A DNA stretch of 64,000 bases from Thaumasiovibrio subtropicus (GCF_019703835.1 NZ_AP023054.1:1-64000); one strand, 5' to 3'; positions 22,150 through 38,796 are shown, numbered from the stretch's first letter. Made by a program: numbers and translations. The notes: a model not told the origin generated them from the letters alone.

Positions 22150-22280
22150 CGCTCCTTTGGGGAGTAGCCTCGTAATGACTTGGAAGCCATTACGATACAT
22201 ATCAACATAATTGAAGCAAAATCTTCATGGTATGTATGACTCACTAAGCGCCACAGAGTGCGAGTTTGGCAAGACCTTAG
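22150..22280 (+). promoter_or_regulatory. manganese riboswitch (yybP-ykoY type)
   Basis: The conserved CTTTGGGGAGTAGCC (22155-22169) and the distal GGCAAGACCTTA (22268-22279) are the two strands of the known yybP-ykoY core. Between them are a CGTAATG/CATTACG hairpin and an ATACAT/ATGTAT arm with an inner GAAG/CTTC. It lies upstream of an UPF0016 manganese exporter, and a Mn riboswitch is known for V. cholerae mneA. Limits are approximate. Confidence 0.88.
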
Positions 22281-22297
22281 GTAAACCAGTGCAGACC

Positions 22298-22340
22298 AGG
22301 GTGGGATGTACGGTTTGCTTATGGTTACTCATCCCACCCT
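22298..22340 (+). promoter_or_regulatory. expression-platform hairpin of the Mn riboswitch
   Basis: Perfect 11-bp stem AGGGTGGGATG (22298-22308) and CATCCCACCCT (22330-22340), 13 bp before the mneA start. An AAACC/GGTTT pairing (22283-22287, 22312-22316) spans its left arm and could compete with it. No long U-run follows, so translational control is as likely as termination. Confidence 0.6.
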
Positions 22341-22353
22341 TGTTGTGAGCAAA

Positions 22354-22917
22354 ATGAGCGTTCTTTTTATCTCTGTTGCTTCCGTTGCACTGGCGGAAAT
22401 TGGCGACAAGACTCAACTTCTTTCTTTTCTTCTGGCGAGTCGGTATAAGAAACCGCTACCCATCATTGCGGCTATCTTTCTAGCAACACTGCTTAATCAT
22501 GCTGTCGCTGCTTGGTTGGGGGTCGTGCTGGCCGATCATATTGCGCCCGCTATGTTGAAATGGGTGTTAGTGATGAGCTTTATTGCGATGGCACTGTGGG
22601 TGCTCATTCCTGATAAGCTTGATGAAGATACTCCTGTTTCCGCCAAAGGCCCATTTGTGGCCAGTTTTATTGCTTTCTTTATCGCTGAAATTGGCGATAA
22701 GACGCAAGTCGCAACATCGGTATTGGGTGCGCATTATGCAGAGGCAATTTGGTTAGTGGTAGTGGGTACTACGATCGGTATGTTGATTGCGAATGTGCCT
22801 GTCGTGTGGCTGGGTAAGCTATCTGCAGACAAGTTACCTTTGAATGCGATACGCAAAGTGACGGCGCTTCTGTTTGTCTGCTTAGGCGTAGTGACGGCAT
22901 TCGGTTCACCCGTTTAA
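22354..22917 (+). CDS. mneA: MneA, manganese exporter (UPF0016/GDT1 family)
   Basis: A 187-residue inner-membrane protein with six predicted helices in two halves. Each half carries the family motif E-x-G-D-K-T (LAEIGDKTQLLSF near the start and IAEIGDKTQVATS in the middle), whose acidic residues bind the cation. The family includes V. cholerae MneA, a Mn2+ exporter. ATG 22354 is chosen because an upstream ATG at 22306 would lie inside the riboswitch hairpin. The riboswitch supports manganese as substrate. Confidence 0.9.
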   Translation: MSVLFISVASVALAEIGDKTQLLSFLLASRYKKPLPIIAAIFLATLLNHAVAAWLGVVLADHIAPAMLKWVLVMSFIAMALWVLIPDKLDEDTPVSAKGPFVASFIAFFIAEIGDKTQVATSVLGAHYAEAIWLVVVGTTIGMLIANVPVVWLGKLSADKLPLNAIRKVTALLFVCLGVVTAFGSPV

Positions 22918-23066
22918 TTGCTCGACGCTCTCCAATAAAGCTGTGAAATACTTATCAATTTTGCAATCTTAGTCTGCGAAAACTGCTATCCGTGATCCGC
23001 AAATCAGATTGCGATACTGGGACTTGGTACACTCAATTCGTGGCAAGGAAATCAGTTGGAGAGCTT

Positions 23067-23300
23067 ATGATCAGGTTCACCGCAATGTCGCTACAAAGCC
23101 AAGTGCGCTTATTTAACTTTGGCTTAATACTCAATATCTTGGGGATGGTGTTAACCGACTTATGGATACCTATGGTGGTCGGCGCCATTATTACGACTTA
23201 TCTCTCGGTAGAAGCTATCGTGCGGCTGCGCTACGTCGAGCCGATGTCGGCTGAGATAGCACAGCTGCGCAGTGAGATTGAATCGCTGCGGTCTAAGTAG
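23067..23300 (+). CDS. small membrane protein, unknown function
   Basis: A 77-residue protein with one or two hydrophobic segments (FGLILNILGMVLTDLWIPMV and the next 15 residues) and a C-terminal charged helix with coiled-coil character (AEIAQLRSEIESLRSK). The start at 23067 follows TTGGAGAG; an in-frame ATG-like start upstream lacks one. It ends exactly where convergent tusA ends. I do not recognise a named family. Confidence 0.65.
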   Translation: MIRFTAMSLQSQVRLFNFGLILNILGMVLTDLWIPMVVGAIITTYLSVEAIVRLRYVEPMSAEIAQLRSEIESLRSK

Positions 23301-23546
23301 TTATTGGCCTACTTTGATCAAAAACTGAAAAGGCATTTGCTCTGTTTGTGCGGCAACCAAGGTGTGGTCCATAAAACGACAAAAGCTTGGAATGTCGCGT
23401 GCAGTTGATGGATCATCAGCTGTAATCAGCAATGTCTCGCCGTTCGTCATCTTTCGAACGGTTTTCCTCACCATCATGACCGGTTCTGGGCAGCGTAACC
23501 CCTCGGCTTGTAAGTGTTGTGTTGGGTTGTCAAATGGACTTGTCAT
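23301..23546 (-). CDS. tusA: TusA, sulfur carrier protein
   Basis: An 81-residue sulfurtransferase that accepts persulfide sulfur from IscS and passes it to TusBCD for tRNA 2-thiouridine. It has the invariant [15 protein letters not shown] motif with active Cys19. GGAGG lies 8 nt before ATG 23546; the in-frame TTG at 23561 is rejected. It is convergent with the preceding gene. Confidence 0.95.
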   Translation of the reverse strand: MTSPFDNPTQHLQAEGLRCPEPVMMVRKTVRKMTNGETLLITADDPSTARDIPSFCRFMDHTLVAAQTEQMPFQFLIKVGQ

Positions 23547-23669
23547 GTTTGTTGCCTCCAATCGGGGAGGAGATCATACCTACGGCGAGAGAATAATCAA
23601 TCTCGTCTTAACTGATCGACTGTGTTGCTCTGTTTACACCGCATACTCACATGTACTAAGGGGGAAGAG

Positions 23670-23843
23670 ATGAACTATATTCACCGCATGACCCTGTATC
23701 TCGTTTTGCTTTTTATTGCGTTCGTCGCCGTGTTTGTTGATCCATCAAGAAGTCTTACCTTATCAAAGCTTATAGGGATCCTCGCTTTGATTATTGGACT
23801 TTCGGTGGAATATCTCATGGCACCAGAAAGTGATCCGAAGTGA
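23670..23843 (+). CDS. small two-helix membrane protein
   Basis: A 57-residue protein with two hydrophobic helices (LYLVLLFIAFVAVFV and LIGILALIIGLSVEYLM). A strong ribosome site, GGGGGAAGAG, immediately precedes ATG 23670. The function is unknown. It lies 59 bp before the LysR-type gene on the same strand. Confidence 0.6.
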   Translation: MNYIHRMTLYLVLLFIAFVAVFVDPSRSLTLSKLIGILALIIGLSVEYLMAPESDPK

Positions 23844-23902
23844 ACGAAAGCTGGCATACTTGTAGGCTTAGCCGAATAGCCAAGTAGTCGTCTGAGCTGA
23901 GT

Positions 23903-24850
23903 ATGGAATTAGAAGAAATCTATCGTCGCGATCTTAACCTGCTAGTTGCGCTGCGAATCCTGATTGATGAAGGAAGCGTGAGTCGCGCGGCGTTACGTTT
24001 GAACTTGAGCCAGTCTGCGATGAGTCGTGTGCTGGCTCGACTACGTGCGCTGGTCAATGACCCGCTGTTTATTCGAGAAGGGCAGAAGCTGATACCCACT
24101 CAGCGCGCACTCGAACTGAATCAAGCGCTTAACGTTCCGCTTGAGTCCCTGCGTATTGCCTTAACCCCACAGGACTTTGTTCCACAAGACTGTGAACAAG
24201 CGTTTAATATCGCCACGACCGACTATGCGATTCAAACTATCCTACCTTTTGCGTTATCGCGTATTTATCAAGAGGCACCGAACATTTCGTTAAACTTCGT
24301 GCCGTTGCAACACCAGCGCTTAGCGGAGCAGTTGACGCAAGGGGGATGTGATATGGCGATTTGTCGACCTGCGTACGCGGTAGAAGAGTTGCAACAGAGT
24401 GTGTTGGGACCAGTGAGTGTTTTTTGCCTGTTGTCACGCGATCACCCTTTAGCGAATAAAGAGATGACCTTAGACGATTACCTCTCATATCCACATGCTA
24501 CTATTGCCATTAGCGATGGGGTAAAGCGGCTCATTGATGATGCGCTTCAGGACTACCCTGATCGGCGAGAAGTATTGAGGGCATACCATCTAGAAGCAGC
24601 GTTGGCGGTGGTTGAGCAAGTACCTTTGATCATTACCGTGCCGGCAGATTTGGCCTATTTAAAAGCTGAAAAACATGACTTGATTATCAAGCCTATGCCA
24701 TTTCCTTTTAAGCCGTTTGACTACTCGTTATTATGGCATCCGAGAAACGAGCATTCACCTGCTCAGCAGTGGTTACGACGGATGATTCAAGAAGAGTGTG
24801 GAAAATTGATTAACAGTCGTATTCATGCGATGGGGTTAGCGGATACGTGA
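23903..24850 (+). CDS. LysR-family transcriptional regulator
   Basis: A 315-residue regulator with an N-terminal winged helix-turn-helix (about residues 8-67, including GSVSRAALRLNLSQSAMSRVLARL) and a two-lobe effector domain. The N-terminus resembles the ToxR-independent NodD/LeuO-like branch by eye only. It faces acuI convergently, so it is not obviously autoregulated with a divergent target. The target and effector are unknown. Confidence 0.9.
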   Translation: MELEEIYRRDLNLLVALRILIDEGSVSRAALRLNLSQSAMSRVLARLRALVNDPLFIREGQKLIPTQRALELNQALNVPLESLRIALTPQDFVPQDCEQAFNIATTDYAIQTILPFALSRIYQEAPNISLNFVPLQHQRLAEQLTQGGCDMAICRPAYAVEELQQSVLGPVSVFCLLSRDHPLANKEMTLDDYLSYPHATIAISDGVKRLIDDALQDYPDRREVLRAYHLEAALAVVEQVPLIITVPADLAYLKAEKHDLIIKPMPFPFKPFDYSLLWHPRNEHSPAQQWLRRMIQEECGKLINSRIHAMGLADT

Positions 24851-24853
24851 TGT

Positions 24854-24876
24854 ACAGGCAGCCGACGGCTGCCTGT
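24854..24876. terminator. hairpin between convergent lysR-type gene and acuI
   Basis: Perfect 10-bp stem ACAGGCAGCC/GGCTGCCTGT with a 3-nt loop. It has no U-run on either strand, so termination efficiency is uncertain. Confidence 0.5.
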
Positions 24877-24897
24877 GATTATCAATGAAACACACGG

Positions 24898-25878
24898 TTA
24901 AAGCTTGATGACGACACGCCCCGTCACTTGGCCATTGGTGATCGCTTCCGCTTTAGTCGGTACTTCATCTAAGCTAACTTCTTGGCAAGCTTGCTCGTAA
25001 TAGCTGGCTGGCAGTAATTCAACCAAGCGCTGCCATGCAGCTTGTCGTTTTTCAAAGGGGCTCATTACAGAGTCAACCCCTAGCAGATTCACGCCACGAA
25101 GGATAAATGGCATAACCGTCGTCGGAAGATCAAAACCACCTGCCAAACCACATGCTGCAACGGCACCTTCATAATCAACTTGTGCTAAGGCTTTTGCCAA
25201 TATTTTACTGCCTACGGTGTCAACTACACCGGCCCAAATCTGTTTCTCAAGTGGGCGCGCTGGTTCTTCAAAGTCACGGCGATCGATAATCTGCTTAGCA
25301 CCAAGTTGCGTCAGTAGCGGGCCATTCTCTTCAACGCGGCCAGTTAATGCTGTAACGTCATAACCGAGCTCGGCGAGTAGGGTTACCGCAACAGAGCCCA
25401 CGCCGCCGCTTGCGCCGGTGACAAGTACTGGCCCTTTTTCGGGTGTGATACCTGCGTCTTGCAGTGCTTGTACACAAAGCATCGCAGTCAGGCCTGCAGT
25501 ACCAATCATCATGGCTTGCTTACCATCAAGCCCTTTTGGTAACGGCACAAGCCAATCCGCTTTTAAGCGTGCTTTTTCGGCCATGCCGCCCCAGTGACCT
25601 TCGCCAACACCCCAACCAGTGAGCACGACGTTGTCGCCCTCTTGATAGCGGGCATCTTGCGAGTTCAATACGGTTCCTGCGAGATCAATCCCTGGCACCA
25701 TCGGAAACTGACGCACAATGCGACCTTTTCCCGTAATAGCTAAACCATCTTTGTAGTTCAAAGAAGAGTAATCGACTGCAATGGTGACATCACCTTCAGG
25801 CAGTTGGTCATCTTGAAGTGACTGGATGGATGCAAGGGTCGTTTTTTCTTGTTGTTCTAGAACTAATGCTTTGAACAT
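24898..25878 (-). CDS. acuI: AcuI, acrylyl-CoA reductase family (YhdH)
   Basis: A 326-residue zinc-free medium-chain dehydrogenase/reductase. N-terminus MFKALVLEQQEKTTLASIQS and YSSLNYKDGLAITGKG are AcuI/YhdH hallmarks; the NADPH-binding motif is GASGGVGSVAV. It reduces toxic acrylyl-CoA to propionyl-CoA. The start at 25878 follows GAGG; an upstream ATG at 25932 would add 18 poorly conserved residues. Confidence 0.9.
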   Translation of the reverse strand: MFKALVLEQQEKTTLASIQSLQDDQLPEGDVTIAVDYSSLNYKDGLAITGKGRIVRQFPMVPGIDLAGTVLNSQDARYQEGDNVVLTGWGVGEGHWGGMAEKARLKADWLVPLPKGLDGKQAMMIGTAGLTAMLCVQALQDAGITPEKGPVLVTGASGGVGSVAVTLLAELGYDVTALTGRVEENGPLLTQLGAKQIIDRRDFEEPARPLEKQIWAGVVDTVGSKILAKALAQVDYEGAVAACGLAGGFDLPTTVMPFILRGVNLLGVDSVMSPFEKRQAAWQRLVELLPASYYEQACQEVSLDEVPTKAEAITNGQVTGRVVIKL

Positions 25879-26092
25879 AAAGGCCTCGAGAAATGAAACA
25901 GGAACAGAGAGGTAAGTGTAGTCCGAGTGCATCTATGAGAAAAATGAAACTTTGGCATGAATGCTATGCTTTCGATGCATGTATTGGTTTGTCGGAGCGA
26001 TTAGTATTTGGCTGCCTTTTTACTCAGCACGGCAAACCGTCAATGGGTAGGGACCCCGACCGACCTCATGCTCGGTCGAGGTTTTGCGCAGA

Positions 26093-29442
<3,350 letters not shown>

Positions 29443-29477
29443 CGCTTGTTCTCCATGTAATTCGAAAGCGAATAGAA

Positions 29478-29494
29478 TGCTGGTTAGACCAGTT
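29478..29494 (-). promoter_or_regulatory. FadR operator upstream of fadBA
   Basis: The minus strand reads AACTGGTCTAACCAGCA. The left half-site AACTGGTC is a perfect match to the known FadR consensus AACTGGTCNGACNTGTT and the right half is partial. It sits 36 bp before the fadB start, so FadR bound there would block transcription until long-chain acyl-CoA accumulates. Confidence 0.8.
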
Positions 29495-29539
29495 GTTATT
29501 TTAGTGTGTACCGAGATCGGGCAGTTTTCAATGTAACTT

Positions 29540-29555
29540 TTAAACAATTGTTTAA
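29540..29555. promoter_or_regulatory. 16-bp palindrome upstream of fadBA
   Basis: TTAAACAATTGTTTAA is a perfect palindrome, 46 bp upstream of the FadR-like site. It could be a second operator for a TetR-like regulator such as PsrA, or simply AT-rich promoter sequence. Confidence 0.4.
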
Positions 29556-29770
29556 CTTTTTGTGGTTTGATGATTCTGTTATTAGCTTAGTGTTTTGTGT
29601 TTTAAAGACTTTTAGTTTTACTGTTAGCAGTGAGGGTTGTTGTTAAAATGTTAATTAGGTGGGTTTTTAACGAGAGTCGTGATCGTCAGTGAGGGCGGTC
29701 TTCTTGACGAGCTGTGGTATGCTGTCGCCAATACGAAAAATCAGATTGCAGCTTTGTTAACCGCGAGATT

Positions 29771-30397
29771 ATGAGCGATTTACCTTATTTAGTGCCCGCA
29801 GCAGCGGTTATTACCGAAGAAGAGATCAAGAAAAGCCGCTTCATTACCCATTTAGCGCATACGCCGACAGTGGAAGCTGCCAAGGCGTTCGTGGATCAAG
29901 TGAAGCGTGAACATGCGGCGGCGCGACATAACTGTTGGGCTTTTGTGGCTGGCCGACCAGAAAACTCTATGCTTTGGGGATTCAGTGATGATGGAGAACC
30001 TTCAGGCACCGCAGGTAAGCCGATATTGGCGCAACTGAGTGGCAGCGGGGTGGGGGAGATCACCGCGGTTGTTACTCGCTACTCTGGTGGAATAAAACTG
30101 GGCACGGGCGGATTGGTGAAAGCATATGGTGGTGGTGTACAGATTGCTTTGACATCGTTACAAACGATAGAGAAGCAGATTACTGTACGTGGACAGTTAA
30201 GGTGCGCCTACTCACAAGTTGCTGATGTCGAGTCTCTTTTATCACAGTATAAAGGTAAGCTGGTCGATACTGATTATGGACAAGATGTTGTGATGTGCTG
30301 TGAGTTAGAAAAACGTGTCTCAGAGCGCTTTGCTACGCACCTCTTTGAACGCAGCAGTGGGCAAATTACGGTCTCATTTGAAAAGACCTCAAAATAA
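29771..30397 (+). CDS. yigZ: YigZ, IMPACT-family protein
   Basis: A 208-residue protein with the UPF0029/IMPACT N-terminal domain (KKSRFITHLAHT, HAAARHNCWAFV, FSDDGEPSGTAGKPIL, TRYSGGIKLGTGGL) and a ferredoxin-like C-terminal domain. The family has been linked to translation control and proteolysis, but its exact role in bacteria is uncertain. The start at 29771 was chosen for the family N-terminus. The order yigZ-trkH-hemG-rRNA matches E. coli. Confidence 0.92.
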   Translation: MSDLPYLVPAAAVITEEEIKKSRFITHLAHTPTVEAAKAFVDQVKREHAAARHNCWAFVAGRPENSMLWGFSDDGEPSGTAGKPILAQLSGSGVGEITAVVTRYSGGIKLGTGGLVKAYGGGVQIALTSLQTIEKQITVRGQLRCAYSQVADVESLLSQYKGKLVDTDYGQDVVMCCELEKRVSERFATHLFERSSGQITVSFEKTSK

Positions 30398-30410
30398 CAC
30401 TTATTAAATA

Positions 30411-31868
30411 ATGCAAATTCGTTCAATTATTCGCATCGTTGGTTTGTTACTGGCGTTGTTTAGTTTCACTATGCTAGCACCGGCCTTGGTGGCGTTTATC
30501 TATCGTGATGGTGCGGGCTTTCCATTTGTCGTCACCTTCCTTTTGCTACTTTTCTTTGGCGGTGTGCTGTGGGTACCTAATCGACGCCATAAGCATGAGT
30601 TGAAAGCGAGGGATGGTTTCCTCATCGTTGTGCTGTTTTGGACGGTTATCGGCAGTGCCGGGGCTTTACCTTTCATTCTCTCTGAAAATCCTGATCTCTC
30701 TTTTACTGATTCTATGTTTGAGTCCTTTTCTGGACTTACTACCACTGGAGCCACGGTGATCACTGGGCTTGATGCCTTACCAAAGGCGATCCTCTTTTAT
30801 CGCCAGTTGTTACAGTGGTTTGGTGGCATGGGTATCATTGTTTTGGCGGTGGCGATTCTGCCTGTGCTTGGGATCGGTGGGATGCAGCTCTATCGCGCAG
30901 AGATCCCCGGACCTGTTAAAGACAGTAAAATGACCCCGCGCATCGCTGAAACAGCAAAAGCGCTATGGTATATCTACCTCACTTTGACGATTGCTTGTGC
31001 TGTGGCGTTTTGGCTGGCGGGAATGACGCCCTTTGATGCGATATCACATAGTTTCTCGACGGTTGCGATAGGTGGATTCTCAACCCATGATGCCAGTATG
31101 GGCTATTTCAATAGTCCAACGATTAACTTGATTACTGTTGTCTTTCTGTTGATTTCGGCGGTGAATTTTTCACTTCACTTCGCGGCTTTTTCAACGCGAG
31201 GCATTCATTTACGTACCTACTGGCGAGATCCTGAGCTTCGGGCGTTTGTCTTTATCCAGCTACTACTATTTGCAATCTGTTTTGGCATGCTGGTGGGGCA
31301 TCATGATGCATTTACTGTTGGTGAGGCTGCTGATCAAGCGCTGTTTCAAGCGGTCTCTATATCGACCACTGCGGGTTTTACGACAACAAGTTTCTCAGAG
31401 TGGCCCCTGTTCCTGCCAGTATTGCTACTGTTTTCTTCCTTTATTGGCGGATGTGCGGGCTCTACAGGGGGCGGGATGAAAGTGATTCGAATGCTTCTAC
31501 TTTCTCTCCAAGGGTCTCGAGAATTAAAGCGTCTTGTTCACCCTCGTGCTGTTTATACGATTAAGATCGGCAAAAATGCGCTTCCTCAGCGAGTGGTTGA
31601 TGCGGTATGGGGTTTTTTCTCTGCTTATACCTTGGTATTTGCCGTATGCATGTTGGCAATTATTGCCACAGGTGTTGATGAACTCACCGCATTCTCTGCG
31701 GTTGCCGCTACACTGAATAACTTAGGGCCGGGGCTAGGAGAAGTCGCGGTCCACTTTGGCGAAATAAATAGTGCGGCGAAGTGGGTACTGATAATCGCGA
31801 TGCTATTTGGACGATTAGAAGTCTTTACCTTATTAGTTCTCTTTACACCGACCTTTTGGCGTAGTTAA
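30411..31868 (+). CDS. trkH: TrkH, potassium uptake channel subunit
   Basis: A 485-residue inner-membrane K+ translocator (E. coli 483) with four M1-P-M2 repeats. The four filter loops are visible: GLTTTGATV, VAIGGFSTH, STTAGFTTT and NNLGPGLG. It works with TrkA, which is not in this window. It begins 13 bp after yigZ and precedes hemG by 11 bp, suggesting one transcript. Confidence 0.97.
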   Translation: MQIRSIIRIVGLLLALFSFTMLAPALVAFIYRDGAGFPFVVTFLLLLFFGGVLWVPNRRHKHELKARDGFLIVVLFWTVIGSAGALPFILSENPDLSFTDSMFESFSGLTTTGATVITGLDALPKAILFYRQLLQWFGGMGIIVLAVAILPVLGIGGMQLYRAEIPGPVKDSKMTPRIAETAKALWYIYLTLTIACAVAFWLAGMTPFDAISHSFSTVAIGGFSTHDASMGYFNSPTINLITVVFLLISAVNFSLHFAAFSTRGIHLRTYWRDPELRAFVFIQLLLFAICFGMLVGHHDAFTVGEAADQALFQAVSISTTAGFTTTSFSEWPLFLPVLLLFSSFIGGCAGSTGGGMKVIRMLLLSLQGSRELKRLVHPRAVYTIKIGKNALPQRVVDAVWGFFSAYTLVFAVCMLAIIATGVDELTAFSAVAATLNNLGPGLGEVAVHFGEINSAAKWVLIIAMLFGRLEVFTLLVLFTPTFWRS

Positions 31869-31879
31869 CAGGGATTCAA

Positions 31880-32404
31880 ATGCAAAAGATATTGTTGGCC
31901 TATTCTAGCCGAGATGGCCAAACTCAAAAGATATTAACCCAACTCGAAAAGCAATGGGCGCAAGAGGCAAACTGCGATTGGTACGATCTTCATGGAGACA
32001 GCGAGGTGAACTGGGCGCAGTATGACCGTGTAATTGTCGCTGCATCTATTCGTTATGGTCGCTTTCATCAGTGTGTCTATCAGTTTGTGTCACAGTACCA
32101 GCTAGAGTTGGGTCAGATGCCTGCGGCATTCCTTTGTGTAAACCTGACGGCAAGAAAACCCGGTAAAGACTTACCCGAAAATAGTGTCTATATTAAAAAG
32201 TTCTTAAAGCAATCTCCTTGGCAACCCAAGCAAATTGCGATCTTCGCTGGCGCGCTACGGTATCCGAAATACCGTTGGTTCGATCGAGTCATGATTCAGC
32301 TCATTATGAAAATGACCGGCGGTGAGACCGATACACGTAAAGAAGTGGAGTATACCGACTGGCAAAAGGTGGGAGCATTTGGTGAAACTTTCATCGAAAA
32401 GTAA
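31880..32404 (+). CDS. hemG: HemG, menaquinone-dependent protoporphyrinogen oxidase
   Basis: A 174-residue flavodoxin-like enzyme that oxidises protoporphyrinogen IX to protoporphyrin IX in haem synthesis. The FMN loop YSSRDGQTQKI is at the N-terminus, and IRYGRFHQCVYQFV and the family loop around TARKPGKD follow. A terminator is not obvious before the rRNA promoters. Confidence 0.95.
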   Translation: MQKILLAYSSRDGQTQKILTQLEKQWAQEANCDWYDLHGDSEVNWAQYDRVIVAASIRYGRFHQCVYQFVSQYQLELGQMPAAFLCVNLTARKPGKDLPENSVYIKKFLKQSPWQPKQIAIFAGALRYPKYRWFDRVMIQLIMKMTGGETDTRKEVEYTDWQKVGAFGETFIEK

Positions 32405-32463
32405 TGGTTTTAACGTGTTCTGGTGCTTTTTTGCTCGAACGATGAAAAAGTAAAGAAAAAGAC

Positions 32464-32491
32464 TTGTCAGCGTAGATTTACTCCCTATAAT
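32464..32491 (+). promoter_or_regulatory. rRNA operon promoter P1
   Basis: TTGTCA (32464-32469), a 16-bp spacer and TATAAT (32486-32491), followed by a GC-rich discriminator GCCGC. This form is typical of growth-rate-regulated and stringently controlled P1 promoters. Confidence 0.85.
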
Positions 32492-32572
32492 GCCGCTTCA
32501 CCGACACGGAAACACGGTCTCTAAGGCGGTGGTGCTCGGTAAGATTGGTTAGAAAAATCTTCAATTTAGGTG

Positions 32573-32600
32573 TTGACACCCAAGTCGGAATGATTAGAAT
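32573..32600 (+). promoter_or_regulatory. rRNA operon promoter P2
   Basis: Perfect TTGACA (32573-32578), a 16-bp spacer and TAGAAT (32595-32600), 109 bp after P1 as in enteric tandem rRNA promoters. Confidence 0.8.
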
Positions 32601-32626
32601 AACCAACCTCATCGCAAGATGAAAAG

Positions 32627-32637
32627 TTCTTTAACAA
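32627..32637 (+). promoter_or_regulatory. boxA antitermination site, 16S leader
   Basis: TTCTTTAACAA matches the boxA core that binds NusB-S10 for rRNA antitermination. Confidence 0.8.
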
Positions 32638-32801
32638 TATGACCATGCAATCTGTGTGGGCACTCGTTGAATAGATAGTCTAAAGATTTATCAATGATAC
32701 TAGTGACCAAATCAAGACTTCGGTCTTAGCACAGTCAATTCATTACTTAGCAATAAGTAATATCAGTATTCATTGAGCCGGTCGAAAGACCAACAAAACT
32801 T

Positions 32802-34353
<1,552 letters not shown>

Positions 34354-34472
34354 ACGATAAGACTGCTGTTAAATGCAGTGTCCACACAGATTGCTTGGTT
34401 GTAATGTGAAGAGTGTCGGGTAGTGTTTTGCACTATCCCTATTAGTGTGCCCAACACACTAGTAAAACCTAA

Positions 34473-34548
34473 GTCCCATTCGTCTAGAGGCCTAGGACAC
34501 CGCCCTTTCACGGCGGTAACAGGGGTTCGACTCCCCTATGGGACGCCA
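34473..34548 (+). tRNA. tRNA-Glu (UUC)
   Basis: A 76-nt cloverleaf with acceptor GTCCCAT/ATGGGAC, anticodon TTC in CCTTTCACG, T-loop GTTCGACTC and encoded CCA. It is the first of four spacer tRNAs. Confidence 0.97.
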
Positions 34549-34550
34549 TT

Positions 34551-34626
34551 GGGTCGTTAGCTCAGTTGGTAGAGCAGTTGACTTTTAATCAATTGGTCGC
34601 AGGTTCGAATCCTGCACGACCCACCA
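34551..34626 (+). tRNA. tRNA-Lys (UUU)
   Basis: A 76-nt cloverleaf with acceptor GGGTCGT/ACGACCC, anticodon TTT in GACTTTTAATC and encoded CCA. It lies 2 bp after tRNA-Glu. Confidence 0.97.
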
Positions 34627-34656
34627 TCTTCTGCCACGAAGATGTAAAACTACCGT

Positions 34657-34732
34657 GGGCGATTAGCTCAGTTGGGAGAGCACCTCCCTTACAAGGAGGG
34701 GGTCACTGGTTCGAGCCCGGTATCGCCCACCA
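34657..34732 (+). tRNA. tRNA-Val (UAC)
   Basis: A 76-nt cloverleaf with acceptor GGGCGAT/ATCGCCC, anticodon TAC in CCCTTACAAGG and encoded CCA. Confidence 0.97.
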
Positions 34733-34761
34733 TTCTTTCTCTTTTCGAGAAACCCAGATTC

Positions 34762-34837
<76 letters not shown>

Positions 34838-34945
34838 CTCTTTAAAGGTTTTTCGCATCTCATAAGCGGATTCAACAGTTAGTATCAATGTTGGATCGTT
34901 TTGTCGACGCTGAGAATCGTTAAAAAGTGGTTTCAAAGAATCACA

Positions 34946-34958
34946 TGCTCTTTAACAA
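34946..34958 (+). promoter_or_regulatory. boxA antitermination site, 23S leader
   Basis: TGCTCTTTAACAA is identical to the enteric boxA. It is located in the spacer before 23S. Confidence 0.85.
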
Positions 34959-35171
34959 ACTGGAAAGCTGACTAGTAAATTCAATCGAATAGATTGAATC
35001 GTTCATTGAAAAATGAACAAGTTCTCAAATCGTATTTACGCAAGTAAATACAACAAACACATTCAAGTGTCTTGTATTGAGTCCGGCGAAAACATGTAAA
35101 CCTTGGTTGCTGTCATACGCCTATGTGTCTTCACTTTTCTAAAGTGAAATAAAGACGCCTTGGGGTTGTAT

Positions 35172-38055
<2,884 letters not shown>

Positions 38056-38142
38056 ACAACACCCAAGGTGTTTTATCGGACTTAATCGCACTTGAGTGTG
38101 TTGAGAACAAAACGAATCAGCTTTCTTAGTTTGAAAAAATTT

Positions 38143-38262
38143 TGCTTGGCGACCATAGCATTGTGGACCCACCTGATTCCATGCCGAACTCAGTAGTGAA
38201 ACGCAATAGCGCCGATGGTAGTGTGGGGTCTCCCCATGTGAGAGTAGGACATCGCCAGGCTT
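38143..38262 (+). rRNA. rrf: 5S ribosomal RNA
   Basis: 120 nt, terminal helix TGCTTGGCG with CGCCAGGCT and the conserved CCGAACTCAG and GAGAGTAGG segments. It lies 87 bp after 23S. Confidence 0.96.
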
Positions 38263-38316
38263 TGAACATTGCTTGTTTGAAGCAGAAAGTGTAAGACTTC
38301 AATCAAAGCACCGTGT

Positions 38317-38393
38317 GGAGCGGTAGTTCAGTTGGTTAGAATACCGGCCTGTCACGCCGGGGGTCGCGGGTTCGAGTCCCGTCCGCTCCGCCA
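38317..38393 (+). tRNA. tRNA-Asp (GUC)
   Basis: A 77-nt cloverleaf with acceptor GGAGCGG/CCGCTCC, anticodon GTC in CCTGTCACG and encoded CCA. It is distal in the rRNA operon. Confidence 0.97.
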
Positions 38394-38429
38394 CTTTATT
38401 CGAGCGTCGTCTCGTTAAACACGAACAAC

Positions 38430-38506
<77 letters not shown>

Positions 38507-38511
38507 CCTTC

Positions 38512-38542
38512 AAGGCTCTAGCAGAAATGCTGGAGCCTTTTT
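38512..38542 (+). terminator. rRNA operon terminator, copy A
   Basis: A 12-bp stem, AAGGCTCTAGCA with TGCTGGAGCCTT (one G-U pair), GAAA loop and T5. Confidence 0.93.
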
Positions 38543-38690
38543 CGTATGTGCCAAATTTAAGCTTGTGTTTCTGCGTTATAGGCTCAGACTAGGCGTCCCC
38601 GTCTAAAGACTGGAGCTTTTTTGCACCTGTTGCTTCTACGAAGCAATGTTGGGAGCTGGGGCGCCAGCCCGGTCCACCCCTGCCACCTTC

Positions 38691-38721
38691 AAGGCTCTAG
38701 CAGAAATGCTGGAGCCTTTTT
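38691..38721 (+). terminator. duplicated terminator, copy B
   Basis: The same hairpin as 38512-38542, carried in the duplicated segment. Confidence 0.9.
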
Positions 38722-38796
38722 CGTGTGTGCCAAATTTAAGTTTGTGTTATACCATTCTAAGTAAAAATATGATCTAATTGAGGCTGTTACTTCTTC

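Noticed and set aside
22306..22353. Upstream start for mneA, adding 16 residues
   Set aside because: The start lies inside the riboswitch hairpin and the added residues do not resemble the family N-terminus.
29443..29547. Upstream start for fadB, adding 35 residues
   Set aside because: The extension covers the FadR operator, and the 729-residue form matches E. coli in length and catalytic numbering.
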